Shown: positions 49,686-59,028, counted from the stretch's first letter. The stretch: DNA of 64,000 nucleotides from Kluyvera ascorbata_C (GCF_044197065.1 NZ_JBIQOI010000005.1:186001-250000); one strand, 5' to 3'. Numbers and translations are program-made. The notes: a model not told the origin generated them from the letters alone.

Positions 49686-50819
49686 TTAACTCGCGAGCGA
49701 TTTCAGCAAACCAAAGGCCTCTTTCATTCGTTCCTCGCTGACCACGAACGCCCGCAGCTGCTGGCCTTCGTCGTAGCCTTGCGCCAGCATACCGTCGGCG
49801 CGGGTTTCAATCTTCCAGTTCAAATCTTGACGGCGGGTTTCACCGGCCAGATGCAGCGGCAGATCCGGGGTTTTCACCTTCACCAGCATGTTTGGCAATT
49901 TCAGCTCGCCGGACTGGCCGAGAATGTTTTTCGCCAGGCACATCGCGCTCATCAAAATCGGCTGCAGGAACGGTAGCACGGTGCCGTTGATCTCCGCACA
50001 GTCGCCCAGCGCATAGATATCCGGGTGGCTGGTGCGCAGGGTGCTGTCGACCTTCACGCCGTGGTTAATCTCGAGACCCGCCATGCGCGCCAGCGCGGTT
50101 TCCGGGCGCAGGCCGGTGGCGGCCACGACCGCATCAACCTCGACGTGGCGGTCGCGGTCAAAGGTGGCGCGAATGCCGGTGGCGGTCTGCTCCAGCGACT
50201 GCAGCTGAGATTTCAGCAGCAGATGAATGCCCATATCGGTCAGACGATGCTGCAGACGGCTGCTCACTTCCGGCGGCATCAGCGAGGCCAATACGCTGGC
50301 GGAGTTATCCACCACGGTGACCGCTTTACCGGCGCGGCTAAAGTCCATCGCCAGTTCGCTGCCAATCAAACCGCCGCCGATAATCAGCACGCGTCGGGCA
50401 TCGCGCAGCGTACTCTGCGCGGCACCGAACTCCTGCTGGCTGTTGAGGGTCAGCATCAGCGCTTTGCCCGGTACTGGCGGCACGATGGTTGACGCGCCCG
50501 TTGCCAGCACCAGCTTGTCGTACTGCCACTCATGGTTCTGGCTTTTCACCACATGCGCGTTGGCGTCGATGCCGGTTACCCAGGTCTGCGGGAACAGGTT
50601 CAGGTTGTACTGCTCGGCGAACTCGCCTGCGGTTTGCAGGGTGAGGTCGGCGGCGGTTTGCCCCCGGCTCACCACGTGGCTTAAGTCCGGTTTGTTGTAC
50701 TCGTCGATACTGTCGGCGGCGATGAGCGTCAGTTTGACGCCCGCGTCGAGCTTACGAATATTCTTCACCAGCTGACGGGCGGCGAAGCCCGAGCCGATGA
50801 TCACGATGCCATGATTCAT
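49686..50819 (-). CDS. norW: NorV reductase NorW (NADH:flavorubredoxin reductase)
   Basis: 377 residues, E. coli length. It is an FAD/NADH oxidoreductase of the rubredoxin-reductase type: FAD motif IIGSGFAARQLVKNI at the N-terminus, NAD motif VLIIGGGLIGSELAMDFSR in the middle and the C-terminal DIYALGDCAEI. It reduces the NorV rubredoxin domain. The start overlaps norV by 4 bp. Confidence 0.96.
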   Translation of the reverse strand: MNHGIVIIGSGFAARQLVKNIRKLDAGVKLTLIAADSIDEYNKPDLSHVVSRGQTAADLTLQTAGEFAEQYNLNLFPQTWVTGIDANAHVVKSQNHEWQYDKLVLATGASTIVPPVPGKALMLTLNSQQEFGAAQSTLRDARRVLIIGGGLIGSELAMDFSRAGKAVTVVDNSASVLASLMPPEVSSRLQHRLTDMGIHLLLKSQLQSLEQTATGIRATFDRDRHVEVDAVVAATGLRPETALARMAGLEINHGVKVDSTLRTSHPDIYALGDCAEINGTVLPFLQPILMSAMCLAKNILGQSGELKLPNMLVKVKTPDLPLHLAGETRRQDLNWKIETRADGMLAQGYDEGQQLRAFVVSEERMKEAFGLLKSLAS

Positions 50820-52264
50820 TTTGCCTCCGTCGCCATCACGTCAAAGACATCTTTCCCTAATGAACATTCCGGGCACAGGAAGTTATCCGGGACTTCGCTC
50901 CACGGCGTACCTGGCTGAACGTCCTGATTAGGCTCACCTTTCGCCGGGTCGTAAACCCACTGGCACACGCTGCACTGCATGCTTGGGCCGAGGTCGGCGG
51001 CGGCAGCAGCGGCACAGGCACAGGCGTCTTTCGCGGCGTCTGGTTTTGCCGTGGCTTCTGGCAGCGGAGCCAGCGCCCACTGACGGGCAATTTCACGGCC
51101 GTGCTGACGGCAGATTTCCAGCGCGTCGATATCCGGGCGCCATTTCGCCTTCAGGCTCAGGGACATTTCAAAGCCCGCATCCTGCAAACGGGTAGACAGA
51201 CGGTCAACTGCGCCGCCGCTCCAGCCGTGAGAACCAAAGGCGCTGGCGCGTTTGTTACGGAAGCGCAGGCCAGTCATCTCTTCCACCAGGCCGGCAATTT
51301 TCGGCATCATCACGTTGTTCATGGTTGAAGTCCCCACCAGCACGCCTTTAGAACGGAAGACGTTGGTCAGAATTTCGTTTTTATCGCTGCGGGCGACGTT
51401 GAAGATTTTCACCGCCACGTTCGGGTCAACTTCGTTGATCCCCTGGGCAATCGCATCCGCCATCATGCGGGTGTTGTTGGACATGGTGTCGTAGAAGATG
51501 GTGATACGGTCTTCCTGATAGTCCGCTGCCCATTTCAGGTACAGCTCAACAATCTGAGTTGGGTTTTCACGCCATACCACACCGTGGGAGGTGGCAATCA
51601 TATCAACCGGCAGGTTGAAGCCGAGGATTTCGGTGATTTTCGGCGTCACCAGACGGCTGAACGGGGTCAGGATGTTGGCGTAGTAGCGTTGGCACTGTTC
51701 GAACAGTTCGGTCTGGTCAACTTCGTCGTTGAACAGGCGTTCGTCACAGTAGTGCTGGCCGAAGGCATCGTTACTGAACAGCACCGCATCACCGGTCATG
51801 TAGGTCATCATGCTGTCGGGCCAGTGCAGCATCGGGGTTTCAACGAAGATCAGCTGTTTGCCGTTACCGATGTCCAGGCTGTCGCCGGTTTTCACCACGT
51901 GGAAGTTCCACTCTGGGTGATGGTGGTGACCGTTGATGGAGTCAATGGCGTTAGCGGTGCAGTAGATTGGGGTGTCCGGGATCTGCGACATCAGCTCGGT
52001 CAGCGCACCGGCGTGGTCTTCTTCGGCGTGGTTAATGATGATGTAGTCGATGTCGGCGAGGTCGATTTCGCCGCGCAGGTTCTGCACGAATTCACGGCTG
52101 AATTTATGGTCGACGGTATCAATCAGGACGTTTTTCTCTTCACGGATAAGGTAGCTGTTGTAGCTGCTGCCGCGCAGCGTTTTGTATTCGGTACCGTGGA
52201 AATCACGCACTTCCCAATCACGTTGACCAACCCAATGAATGTTATTTTTAACCAGAATAGACAT
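50816..52264 (-). CDS. norV: Anaerobic nitric oxide reductase flavorubredoxin NorV
   Basis: 482 residues (E. coli 479). It reduces NO to N2O without oxygen. The N-terminal metallo-beta-lactamase-like domain has the diiron motif HAEEDHAG; a flavodoxin domain (FYDTMSNNTRMMADAIAQG, GSHGWSGGAVD) spans about 255-395; a C-terminal rubredoxin (MQCSVCQWVYDP...LCPECS) ends the protein. An Ala-rich linker with extra cysteines (KDACACAAAAAADLG) precedes the rubredoxin. It is transcribed from a sigma54 promoter activated by NorR. Confidence 0.97.
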   Translation of the reverse strand: MSILVKNNIHWVGQRDWEVRDFHGTEYKTLRGSSYNSYLIREEKNVLIDTVDHKFSREFVQNLRGEIDLADIDYIIINHAEEDHAGALTELMSQIPDTPIYCTANAIDSINGHHHHPEWNFHVVKTGDSLDIGNGKQLIFVETPMLHWPDSMMTYMTGDAVLFSNDAFGQHYCDERLFNDEVDQTELFEQCQRYYANILTPFSRLVTPKITEILGFNLPVDMIATSHGVVWRENPTQIVELYLKWAADYQEDRITIFYDTMSNNTRMMADAIAQGINEVDPNVAVKIFNVARSDKNEILTNVFRSKGVLVGTSTMNNVMMPKIAGLVEEMTGLRFRNKRASAFGSHGWSGGAVDRLSTRLQDAGFEMSLSLKAKWRPDIDALEICRQHGREIARQWALAPLPEATAKPDAAKDACACAAAAAADLGPSMQCSVCQWVYDPAKGEPNQDVQPGTPWSEVPDNFLCPECSLGKDVFDVMATEAK

Positions 52265-52313
52265 AGCAACCTCAATTAATTCAGCGTTTTTTCAAAAAAG
52301 ATGTATTGCTAAT

Positions 52314-52330
52314 TGCAGGTTGCGTGCCAA
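52314..52330 (-). promoter_or_regulatory. Sigma54 promoter of norVW
   Basis: On the minus strand TTGGCACGCAACCTGCA has the GG-N10-GC form and the TGGCAC core, 50 bp before norV. Confidence 0.88.
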
Positions 52331-52384
52331 CTTTTTAATTTATTGATTTTATTGAATTAATTAATTTATACCTCTTTATCGTTA

Positions 52385-52440
52385 GTCAAAATGACTATGC
52401 TTGATATTGTCAATATGACATCATGTATTGTCAAAATGAC
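52385..52440. promoter_or_regulatory. Three NorR enhancer sites
   Basis: GTCAAAATGAC (52385), GTCAATATGAC (52409) and GTCAAAATGAC (52430) are inverted repeats matching the NorR pattern GT-N7-AC. Three sites upstream of norV are required in E. coli for formation of the active NorR oligomer. Confidence 0.92.
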
Positions 52441-52455
52441 TGTAAGGGGTACGCC

Positions 52456-53979
52456 ATGAGCTTTTCCGTTGATGTGCTGGCGGGCATTGCTATCGAACTT
52501 CAGCGCGGCGTCGGCCATCAGGACCGATTCCAGCGTCTGATTACCACGCTGCGCCAGGTGCTGGAGTGCGATGCCTCGGCGCTGCTGCGCTACGACGCCC
52601 GGCAGTTTATTCCGCTGGCGATTGATGGGTTGGCGAAAGATGTGCTCGGCAGGCGATTTACCCTCGAAGGGCACCCGCGCCTGGAGGCGATTGCCCGCGC
52701 GGGCGACGTGGTGCGTTTTCCGGCGGATAGCGATTTGCCCGACCCGTACGATGGTCTGATCCCCGGTCAGGAGAGCCTGAAGGTCCACGCCTGTATCGGG
52801 TTGCCGCTATTCGCCGGGCAGAATCTGATTGGCGCGCTGACCCTCGACGGTATGTCGCCGGATCAGTTCGATGTGTTCAGCGACGAAGAGCTACGGCTGA
52901 TTGCCGCGCTGGCAGCCGGAGCGCTCAACAACGCCCTGCTGATTGAGCAGCTTGAAAGCCAGAATATGCTGCCGGGCGCACCGACCGACTTTGAGCAGGT
53001 GAAAGAGACGCAGATGATTGGCCTGTCGCCGGGCATGATGCAGCTCAAAAAAGAGATAGAGATTGTCGCCGCCTCTGACCTGAATGTGCTGATAAGCGGT
53101 GAAACCGGCACCGGGAAAGAGCTGGTGGCAAAAGCGATTCATGAGGGCTCGCCGCGCGCGGTCAGCCCGCTGGTTTATCTGAACTGCGCCGCGTTGCCGG
53201 AGAGCGTCGCCGAGAGTGAGCTTTTTGGTCACGTCAAAGGGGCGTTTACCGGGGCTATCAGCAACCGCAGCGGCAAGTTTGAAATGGCCGACAACGGCAC
53301 GCTGTTCTTAGATGAAATTGGCGAGCTGTCGCTGGCGCTACAGGCCAAGCTGCTGCGCGTATTGCAGTATGGCGATATTCAGCGCGTCGGCGATGACCGC
53401 AGCCTACGCGTCGATGTGCGCGTGCTGGCTGCTACCAACCGCGATCTGCGCGAAGAGGTGGTTGCCGGTAATTTCCGCGCCGACCTGTTCCATCGCCTGA
53501 GCGTGTTCCCGCTTTTCGTGCCGCCGCTGCGCGAGCGGGGTGACGACGTGGTGCTGCTGGCGGGTTACTTCTGCGAGCAGTGTCGGCTGCGGCTTGGATT
53601 GTCGCGAGTGGTATTAAGCAGCGGCGCGCGGGCGCATCTGCAAAGCTACGGCTGGCCGGGTAACGTGCGCGAGCTTGAGCACGCGGTACACCGTGCGGTG
53701 GTGCTGGCGCGGGCAACCACGCGCAGCAACGGCGAGGTGGTGCTGGAGGCGCAGCACTTTGCGTTCCAGGAAAGTACACCGACGGCGGCGGTTGCTGAAG
53801 TTGCGTCCCCGTTGGCAACGGTTAATAACCTGCGCGACGCCACCGAGCATTTTCAGCGGCAGATGATTCGCCAGGCACTGGAGACGCATCAACATAACTG
53901 GGCGGCAAGCGCCCGGGCGCTGGAGACAGACGTCGCCAACCTGCACCGGCTGGCGAAGCGTCTGGGGCTGAAGGATTAA
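52456..53979 (+). CDS. norR: Nitric oxide-responsive sigma54 activator NorR
   Basis: 507 residues from ATG at 52456 (MSFSVDVLAGIAIELQRG). The N-terminal GAF domain (about 1-170) senses NO through a non-haem iron; the Asp/Arg/Cys-bearing stretch up to KVHACIGLPLF is kept. The AAA+ domain has GETGTGKE, GAFTGA and LFLDEIGEL; a Fis-type HTH ends in NLHRLAKRLGLKD. It is divergent from norVW. Its TAA overlaps the gutQ stop codon on the other strand. Confidence 0.97.
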   Translation: MSFSVDVLAGIAIELQRGVGHQDRFQRLITTLRQVLECDASALLRYDARQFIPLAIDGLAKDVLGRRFTLEGHPRLEAIARAGDVVRFPADSDLPDPYDGLIPGQESLKVHACIGLPLFAGQNLIGALTLDGMSPDQFDVFSDEELRLIAALAAGALNNALLIEQLESQNMLPGAPTDFEQVKETQMIGLSPGMMQLKKEIEIVAASDLNVLISGETGTGKELVAKAIHEGSPRAVSPLVYLNCAALPESVAESELFGHVKGAFTGAISNRSGKFEMADNGTLFLDEIGELSLALQAKLLRVLQYGDIQRVGDDRSLRVDVRVLAATNRDLREEVVAGNFRADLFHRLSVFPLFVPPLRERGDDVVLLAGYFCEQCRLRLGLSRVVLSSGARAHLQSYGWPGNVRELEHAVHRAVVLARATTRSNGEVVLEAQHFAFQESTPTAAVAEVASPLATVNNLRDATEHFQRQMIRQALETHQHNWAASARALETDVANLHRLAKRLGLKD

Positions 53980-54941
53980 AGGATCCCGGCCTGGTAGAAG
54001 TTTTGCAGGTTAATCGCGCCGACCAATCGGTGGTTGTCATCCACCACCGGGGCGGCGCTGATTTTCTGCTTCATCAGCTGTTCTTTGGCGTCGATCGCCC
54101 GCGCCTGGTCGTGCAGGGTCACGCCGCCTTTGGTCATTGCATCGTTAACACAATCGGCCAGCGAACCGCCGCTCACCAGCCAACGGCGCAGGTCGCCGTC
54201 AGTGAAGACACCCTGAACCTGTGATTGTTCGTTACAGACCGCGACCATCCCCATGCCGGTACGGCTGAGTTCGAGCATGGCGTCCATTACGCTGGCGTGA
54301 ACGGTAACCTGCGGGACATCATCCTCGTGACGCATCAGGTGGTGAACGCGGTTGAGCAGGCGAGCGCCCAGCGCACCGGCCGGGTGGGAGCGGGCAAAAT
54401 CTTCTTCGTTAAAGCCGCGCGCCTGCATCACGGCAATCGCCAGCGCGTCGCCCATCATCAACGTGTTGACGGTGCTGGAGGTTGGCGCCAGGTGCATCGG
54501 ACAGGCTTCACGTTCAACGGCAATATCGAGCACGGCATCGGCCGCCTGCGCCAGCGCGGAGTTGGCTTTGCCGGTCATCGCCAGCAGCACCACGGATTTC
54601 TCTTTCAGACGCGGAATGATGTAGTCGAGCTCTTTGGCGCTGCCGGAGTAGGAGATAAACAGCATGACATCGCGGCTTTCTACCATCCCCAGATCGCCGT
54701 GCAGCGCTTCCGCTGGATGAACAAAGAATGCAGGGGTGCCGGTGCTGGCGAAGGTGGCGGCGAGTTTTTTGCCGATATGGCCGGATTTACCCATCCCGGA
54801 AACAATCAGTTTGCCTTTACAGTTCAGGATGGCGTTGGCTGCCTGAACAAAGGTCTCGTCAAGACGGTCGGGTAGACGGCTGGCTTCCTGCAGTTCCAGT
54901 AACAGGGCCTTGCGCCCGGCTTCTAACAAAAAATCACTCAT
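53976..54941 (-). CDS. gutQ: D-arabinose 5-phosphate isomerase GutQ
   Basis: 321 residues, E. coli length. The SIS domain (about 35-170; GMGKSGHIGKKLAATFASTGTPAFF, the HPAEALHGDLGMV metal/active-site loop) is followed by two CBS domains. It interconverts D-ribulose 5-phosphate and D-arabinose 5-phosphate, the Kdo precursor, paralogous to KdsD. Here it ends the glucitol operon, overlapping srlR by 8 bp. It converges with norR so closely that the two stop codons share TTAA. Confidence 0.96.
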   Translation of the reverse strand: MSDFLLEAGRKALLLELQEASRLPDRLDETFVQAANAILNCKGKLIVSGMGKSGHIGKKLAATFASTGTPAFFVHPAEALHGDLGMVESRDVMLFISYSGSAKELDYIIPRLKEKSVVLLAMTGKANSALAQAADAVLDIAVEREACPMHLAPTSSTVNTLMMGDALAIAVMQARGFNEEDFARSHPAGALGARLLNRVHHLMRHEDDVPQVTVHASVMDAMLELSRTGMGMVAVCNEQSQVQGVFTDGDLRRWLVSGGSLADCVNDAMTKGGVTLHDQARAIDAKEQLMKQKISAAPVVDDNHRLVGAINLQNFYQAGIL

Positions 54942-55707
54942 TGCTCTCTCCGGTTATGATTACTTCAATCCCTTTATCTTCCAGCGCCTGACGAAACGCC
55001 GGGTCGATTCCCGCGTCGGTAATCAGCTTATCGACGCTTTCCAGACTGCACACCACGTTAGGGCTTTTGCGTCCGAATTTTGACGAGTCCGCCATCAGAA
55101 TCACTTCGCGTGCGGCGTTGCACATCGCTTTACTGACGGTATAGACCTCGTTAAAGGTGGTCACGCCGGCGTTCAGATCGATGCCGTCAGTGCCCATAAA
55201 GAGTTTATCAAAGCTGAAATGCTCAAAGGCATTTTCCGCTAATTGCCCGTGGAACGAGGCTGATTTTTTGCGGAAGGTGCCACCCGGCATCAGGATAGTC
55301 TGCTCATTGTCCAGTTCCGACAGCGCGTTAACGATATGCAGGCTGTTGGTCATGACGGTGATGTTGCGAAAGCGGGCGAGCATGGGGACCATCTGTAGCA
55401 CGGTACTGCCTGCGTCCAGAATGATGGAGTCACCGTCGTGAATTAAGGTGATAGCCGCCTGTGCGATACGCTCTTTTTGGTGGGTATTGATGAGCGTTTT
55501 GTGATCGATAGGCGGATCGGTCTCATCCTTGTTTAACACCACGCCGCCGTAAGTTCGAATCACGGTTCCTGCATTTTCCAGAATGACCAGATCCTTGCGA
55601 ATGGTGGTACCCGTGGTGTCAAAGTACTGGGCCAACTCTTCAACCGAGCATTTACCCTGTTTTTGCAGGTGCTCAAGAATAGCGGCCTGACGCTGACGAG
55701 GTTTCAT
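54934..55707 (-). CDS. srlR: DeoR-family glucitol operon repressor SrlR
   Basis: 257 residues from ATG at 55707 (MKPRQRQAAILEHLQKQGKCSVEELAQYFDTTGTTIRKDL). An N-terminal DeoR HTH and a sugar-phosphate-binding DeoRC domain (DGDSIILDAGSTVLQM, FMGTDGIDLNAGVTTFN) are present. It represses srlAEBD in the absence of glucitol, opposed by the activator GutM encoded next to it. Confidence 0.95.
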   Translation of the reverse strand: MKPRQRQAAILEHLQKQGKCSVEELAQYFDTTGTTIRKDLVILENAGTVIRTYGGVVLNKDETDPPIDHKTLINTHQKERIAQAAITLIHDGDSIILDAGSTVLQMVPMLARFRNITVMTNSLHIVNALSELDNEQTILMPGGTFRKKSASFHGQLAENAFEHFSFDKLFMGTDGIDLNAGVTTFNEVYTVSKAMCNAAREVILMADSSKFGRKSPNVVCSLESVDKLITDAGIDPAFRQALEDKGIEVIITGESNE

Positions 55708-55775
55708 AGGCGTGATTACCCTGACATAAATTTGCGAAATGATAATTTCGCAAGCTATTAGCATTCACAACGAAA

Positions 55776-56135
55776 TTACCCATGTTTCAGTTTAAGCGCC
55801 AATGATAGTGCATTCTGCGAGAGGGGATCATGGGGAAAGATCACATCGGGCTGTAATTCATCACGATGTTTTCCTTTTACCCCGTCAATTTCACCCGGTT
55901 TAGCGAACACGGTCACTCCTTTCATAAACAGCGTATCGACGACGTAAAGATGTTCATCCAGCGCGACAGCGACCACGACGCGCGGCTTAAAGCGCCCGCC
56001 GGAGCGCCCGACGCCAACTCGACCCAGCTGGCAGAGTTTGTCGAACGCCCGGTTGAAACGGTGGATTTGCCAGCCACCCAGCGCAAGCTGAGCGCACCAG
56101 GCGATAACGGCGACGGTGATCAGGGCTGAAACCAT
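55776..56135 (-). CDS. gutM: Glucitol operon activator GutM
   Basis: 119 residues. The first 20 or so (MVSALITVAVIAWCAQLALGG) form a hydrophobic helix that may anchor it in the membrane; the rest is GutM-like (QIHRFNRAFDKLCQLGRVGVGRSGGRF). E. coli GutM activates the operon by an uncertain mechanism and has no standard DNA-binding motif. It is separated from srlD by a REP pair. Confidence 0.93.
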   Translation of the reverse strand: MVSALITVAVIAWCAQLALGGWQIHRFNRAFDKLCQLGRVGVGRSGGRFKPRVVVAVALDEHLYVVDTLFMKGVTVFAKPGEIDGVKGKHRDELQPDVIFPHDPLSQNALSLALKLKHG

Positions 56136-56150
56136 GTTGTGCTCCTGGGT

Positions 56151-56224
56151 TGCCGGATGGCGGCTTCGCCTTATCCGGCCTACATAGAACCTGTAGGCCC
56201 GGTAAGCGTAGCGCCACCGGGCAA
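56151..56224. repeat. REP/BIME between srlD and gutM
   Basis: Opposed REP units TGCCGGATGGCGGCTTCGCC and GTAGGCCCGGTAAGCG split the operon after its catabolic part and could lower expression of the regulator genes downstream. Confidence 0.85.
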
Positions 56225-56229
56225 AACGT

Positions 56230-57009
56230 TTAGAACATCACCTGGCCGCCGGTGACGTTGATTGACTGGCCGGTACAATAGGAGGCTTTCTGGCTGGCAT
56301 AGAACAGCAGCATGTTCAGCACGTCCTGATAATCGCAGCCGCGTTTGAGCGGCACTTTATCAATGTAGTATTGCTCCACCTCGCCCGGCGCAATGCCAAG
56401 CTTGGTGGCATACTGCGGCAGCAATGACTGAAACATGGGTGATTTCAGCAGGTTGCCCAGCATCAGCGAGTGTACGGTGATGCCGTACTCGGCCAGATCT
56501 AATGCCAGCGACTGCGTTAAGCCTACGCCGCCAAACTTTGCAGCGCTGTAGCCGGAGTTGTGTTTGCTGCCCACCTTGCCGGATTTTGAGTTGATCTGAA
56601 TGATCCGCCCGGCAACGCCGTCGCGGATCATCAGCCGCGAGAATTCACGGGCGCAGAGGAAGTAGCCCACCAGGTTGACCTGGAGTGAGCGGTCGAAATC
56701 ACCGAGCTGGAAATCGCTGATAAACGCCGCTTTGGCGATGCCCGCGCTGTAGACCAGAAGATCCGCGCGGCCAAAAATTTCATCGACCCCACGTGACAGC
56801 GCCAGCACGCTTTGTTCGCTGGTGGCATCGGCGCCAAAGCCACAGGCCATCCCCTCGCCAAATTCGGCGTTAATCTCTTGCGCCACGCTGGCGGCTTTAT
56901 CGCTTTGAATATCGACTACGGCGATGCGGTATCCTTCTGCGGCGAGGCCGCGGCAGAGGAATGCCCCCAGGGTCTGCCCTCCACCAATAACAACGGCAAC
57001 CTGCTTCAT
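56230..57009 (-). CDS. srlD: Sorbitol-6-phosphate 2-dehydrogenase SrlD
   Basis: 259 residues, short-chain dehydrogenase. The N-terminal cofactor motif VVIGGGQTLGAFLCRGL and the YSAAKFGG catalytic Tyr/Lys pair with its upstream Ser (IIQINSKSGK) are visible. It converts glucitol 6-phosphate to fructose 6-phosphate with NAD. It lies 17 bp after srlB. Confidence 0.96.
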   Translation of the reverse strand: MKQVAVVIGGGQTLGAFLCRGLAAEGYRIAVVDIQSDKAASVAQEINAEFGEGMACGFGADATSEQSVLALSRGVDEIFGRADLLVYSAGIAKAAFISDFQLGDFDRSLQVNLVGYFLCAREFSRLMIRDGVAGRIIQINSKSGKVGSKHNSGYSAAKFGGVGLTQSLALDLAEYGITVHSLMLGNLLKSPMFQSLLPQYATKLGIAPGEVEQYYIDKVPLKRGCDYQDVLNMLLFYASQKASYCTGQSINVTGGQVMF

Positions 57010-57026
57010 TATTTTCTCCTTAAATA

Positions 57027-57389
57027 TTAATCAATAAACTGCAAAATGGTGCCCGGTGCGATACCGTCCGGCGTTGGCCCAGCGAGGTGTACCGTGCCGG
57101 GAAACTTTGCTTCGTTTTGCCCATCGAAGCACAGGGTGATATGCCCCAGTTCACGTAAGTTCTGTTCGGCCACGCTGCCTACTGCGGTGACCCGATAGCG
57201 CTGCTCGCCTATCTCAACGTGCATGCCGCTCTGGAGAGGGCCGTTTAAACTGCCGGGGCGGTGGATGTAGCAAAACTCTTCAATATCCACTGGCGCACCT
57301 TCCCGGAAGGTGATCAGCATTTGGTCGTCCAAGGCTTCTGCGGCGCTCTGACCGATGCGGGTAATGGTGGTCTGATAAATCACGGTCAT
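57027..57389 (-). CDS. srlB: PTS glucitol/sorbitol EIIA component SrlB
   Basis: 120 residues from ATG at 57389 (MTVIYQTTITRIGQSAAEAL). The glucitol-specific EIIA fold has its phospho-histidine in the YIHRPGSLNG segment. It passes phosphate from HPr to SrlE. It lies 10 bp after srlE. An in-frame extension into srlE is rejected. Confidence 0.95.
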   Translation of the reverse strand: MTVIYQTTITRIGQSAAEALDDQMLITFREGAPVDIEEFCYIHRPGSLNGPLQSGMHVEIGEQRYRVTAVGSVAEQNLRELGHITLCFDGQNEAKFPGTVHLAGPTPDGIAPGTILQFID

Positions 57390-57399
57390 TACAGATTCC

Positions 57400-58377
57400 C
57401 TATTGATAGATAAAGCCGGAAACAAACCAGGCAATCAGCACGGTTGGGGCTCCGGTCAGAAAACGGCTCACCAGCACGGAAGGCACGCCCACGCGTACGG
57501 TGTTCTGTCTCGCCTCAGCGAGGGATAACCCCACGGGAATAAAGTCGCAGGCGGCCTGCGCGTTAATCGCAAACAGGGCAGGTAACGCCAGATGCGGCGG
57601 GATATTGCCAAGCCCAATTTGCACGCCTATCAGGACGCCAATCACCTGAGCGATAACGGCCCCTGGCCCGAGGAAGGGGGATAGCAGGGGGAAAGAGCAG
57701 ATTAGCGCCAGCGTAACCAGCCCCAGCGGGTGGCTGGCAAGCGGTGCCAGACCGTGGGCTATCCAGTCACCGAGACCTGATGCCATGATGATGCCGATAA
57801 GCGCCGAGACGAATGCCATAAAGGGAAGAATGGTTTTGAGTACCGTATCGATGGTGTCGCGACCCGCCTGAAACAGTACCGCTACCGCCGAACCCATACC
57901 CATGCCGACTTTGGCGAGCAGACCATCGCTCTGTTCGGTGATCTTTTTCGTGGCATCGTAGTCACGGGCCGCTGGTTTTGCTGATGGGGCTGTGTTGACA
58001 GCTTCGCTGGCTTCACCGACAAGGCGGATGTTCTCTTCTCTGACGCCGGAGACATAAATGTCCTCCAGGATAAACTGCGCCAACGGGCCGGATTTGCCGG
58101 TGGCATGGATATTAATGGTCGGAATACGGCGCTTCGGATAGATACCGCAGCGCAGCGTGCCGCCGCAGTCGATAATCGCGACCCCAATTTCCTGTTCAGG
58201 CGGTTCACCCTCTTTAAAGCCATCGACGGCCTGCCAGCCGGTGAGCTCGGCGAGTTTGTCGACGATTGCCGGGCGGGTTCCGGCCGTGATGTAGACGATT
58301 TTCTTACCGGGTACGGCGTCCAGCTCAAGCGGGCCACCCCAGCCGCCGGTTCCTTTTTCAATGTGAATGCGCGTCAT
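57400..58377 (-). CDS. srlE: PTS glucitol/sorbitol EIIBC component SrlE
   Basis: 325 residues, slightly longer than E. coli SrlE (319) owing to a longer linker around residues 130-140. The EIIB part has the active Cys in DCGGTLRCGIYPKRRIPT. The C-terminal half is membrane-embedded with FMAFVSALIGIIMASGLGDWIAHGLAPLA. It overlaps srlA by 4 bp. Together with SrlA and SrlB it imports and phosphorylates D-glucitol. Confidence 0.96.
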   Translation of the reverse strand: MTRIHIEKGTGGWGGPLELDAVPGKKIVYITAGTRPAIVDKLAELTGWQAVDGFKEGEPPEQEIGVAIIDCGGTLRCGIYPKRRIPTINIHATGKSGPLAQFILEDIYVSGVREENIRLVGEASEAVNTAPSAKPAARDYDATKKITEQSDGLLAKVGMGMGSAVAVLFQAGRDTIDTVLKTILPFMAFVSALIGIIMASGLGDWIAHGLAPLASHPLGLVTLALICSFPLLSPFLGPGAVIAQVIGVLIGVQIGLGNIPPHLALPALFAINAQAACDFIPVGLSLAEARQNTVRVGVPSVLVSRFLTGAPTVLIAWFVSGFIYQ

Positions 58378-58937
58378 GATGCAGCTCCCGACAGTTGAAC
58401 TTTCTGTTCCAGTTGAATGCCCATTTTTTTCTCAAAGACGGCGGTGGTGAAATCCGTAATCCAGCCGCGGAAGAAGTTAGTGACCAGACCCAGCAGCAGG
58501 TAGCTCACCGCCAGCGGCCCAAGCGGCAGCCCTAACGTCGTCAGGCCATTGGCGATGCCCAGATAGACAAACAGTTCACCTGGGTTGATGTGGGGGAACA
58601 GCCCGTTCATGGAGTGGCAGCTATAGGAGGCGGCAGCGTAGTAGCTGGGCTTGTATTTCTCCGGCATAAAGCGCCCCAGACTCAGAGTCATTGGGTTACA
58701 AAACACAAATGTGCCAATGCAGGGCAGTAGCAGGTAGCGAGAGATTGGATTGCCCGCGCAGCGTTGAGCAAACCGCTCAATGCGGTGCTGACCGATGAAG
58801 TTAATGAGCGCATTCATGATGACCAGCAGGCTAATCAGTAGCGGAAGAATGCCTGTCACCATGCCGGTGAAGACCTCTCCGCCTTTCTGAAACAGCCCGA
58901 TGAACCATTCAGCGCCCAGGGTAATGGTGTTGACCAT
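58374..58937 (-). CDS. srlA: PTS glucitol/sorbitol EIIC component SrlA
   Basis: 187 residues, E. coli length, with about four membrane helices (GILPLLISLLVIMNALINFIG and others). It forms the sugar channel with SrlE. It is the first gene of srlAEBD-gutM-srlR-gutQ; the CRP site 76 bp upstream indicates catabolite control. Confidence 0.96.
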   Translation of the reverse strand: MVNTITLGAEWFIGLFQKGGEVFTGMVTGILPLLISLLVIMNALINFIGQHRIERFAQRCAGNPISRYLLLPCIGTFVFCNPMTLSLGRFMPEKYKPSYYAAASYSCHSMNGLFPHINPGELFVYLGIANGLTTLGLPLGPLAVSYLLLGLVTNFFRGWITDFTTAVFEKKMGIQLEQKVQLSGAAS

Positions 58938-59012
58938 AGTTATCTCCTGTAGGGATTTATCGTTTTATTACCAAAAGGTGGGAGATTTTAATCAGATCGA
59001 AAGGTTTTAAAG

Positions 59013-59028
59013 TGTTATTTTGATCGCA
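59013..59028. promoter_or_regulatory. CRP site of the srl operon
   Basis: On the minus strand TGCGATCAAAATAACA reads as the known E. coli srl CRP site, with half-sites TGCGA and TAACA six bases apart. Confidence 0.75.
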
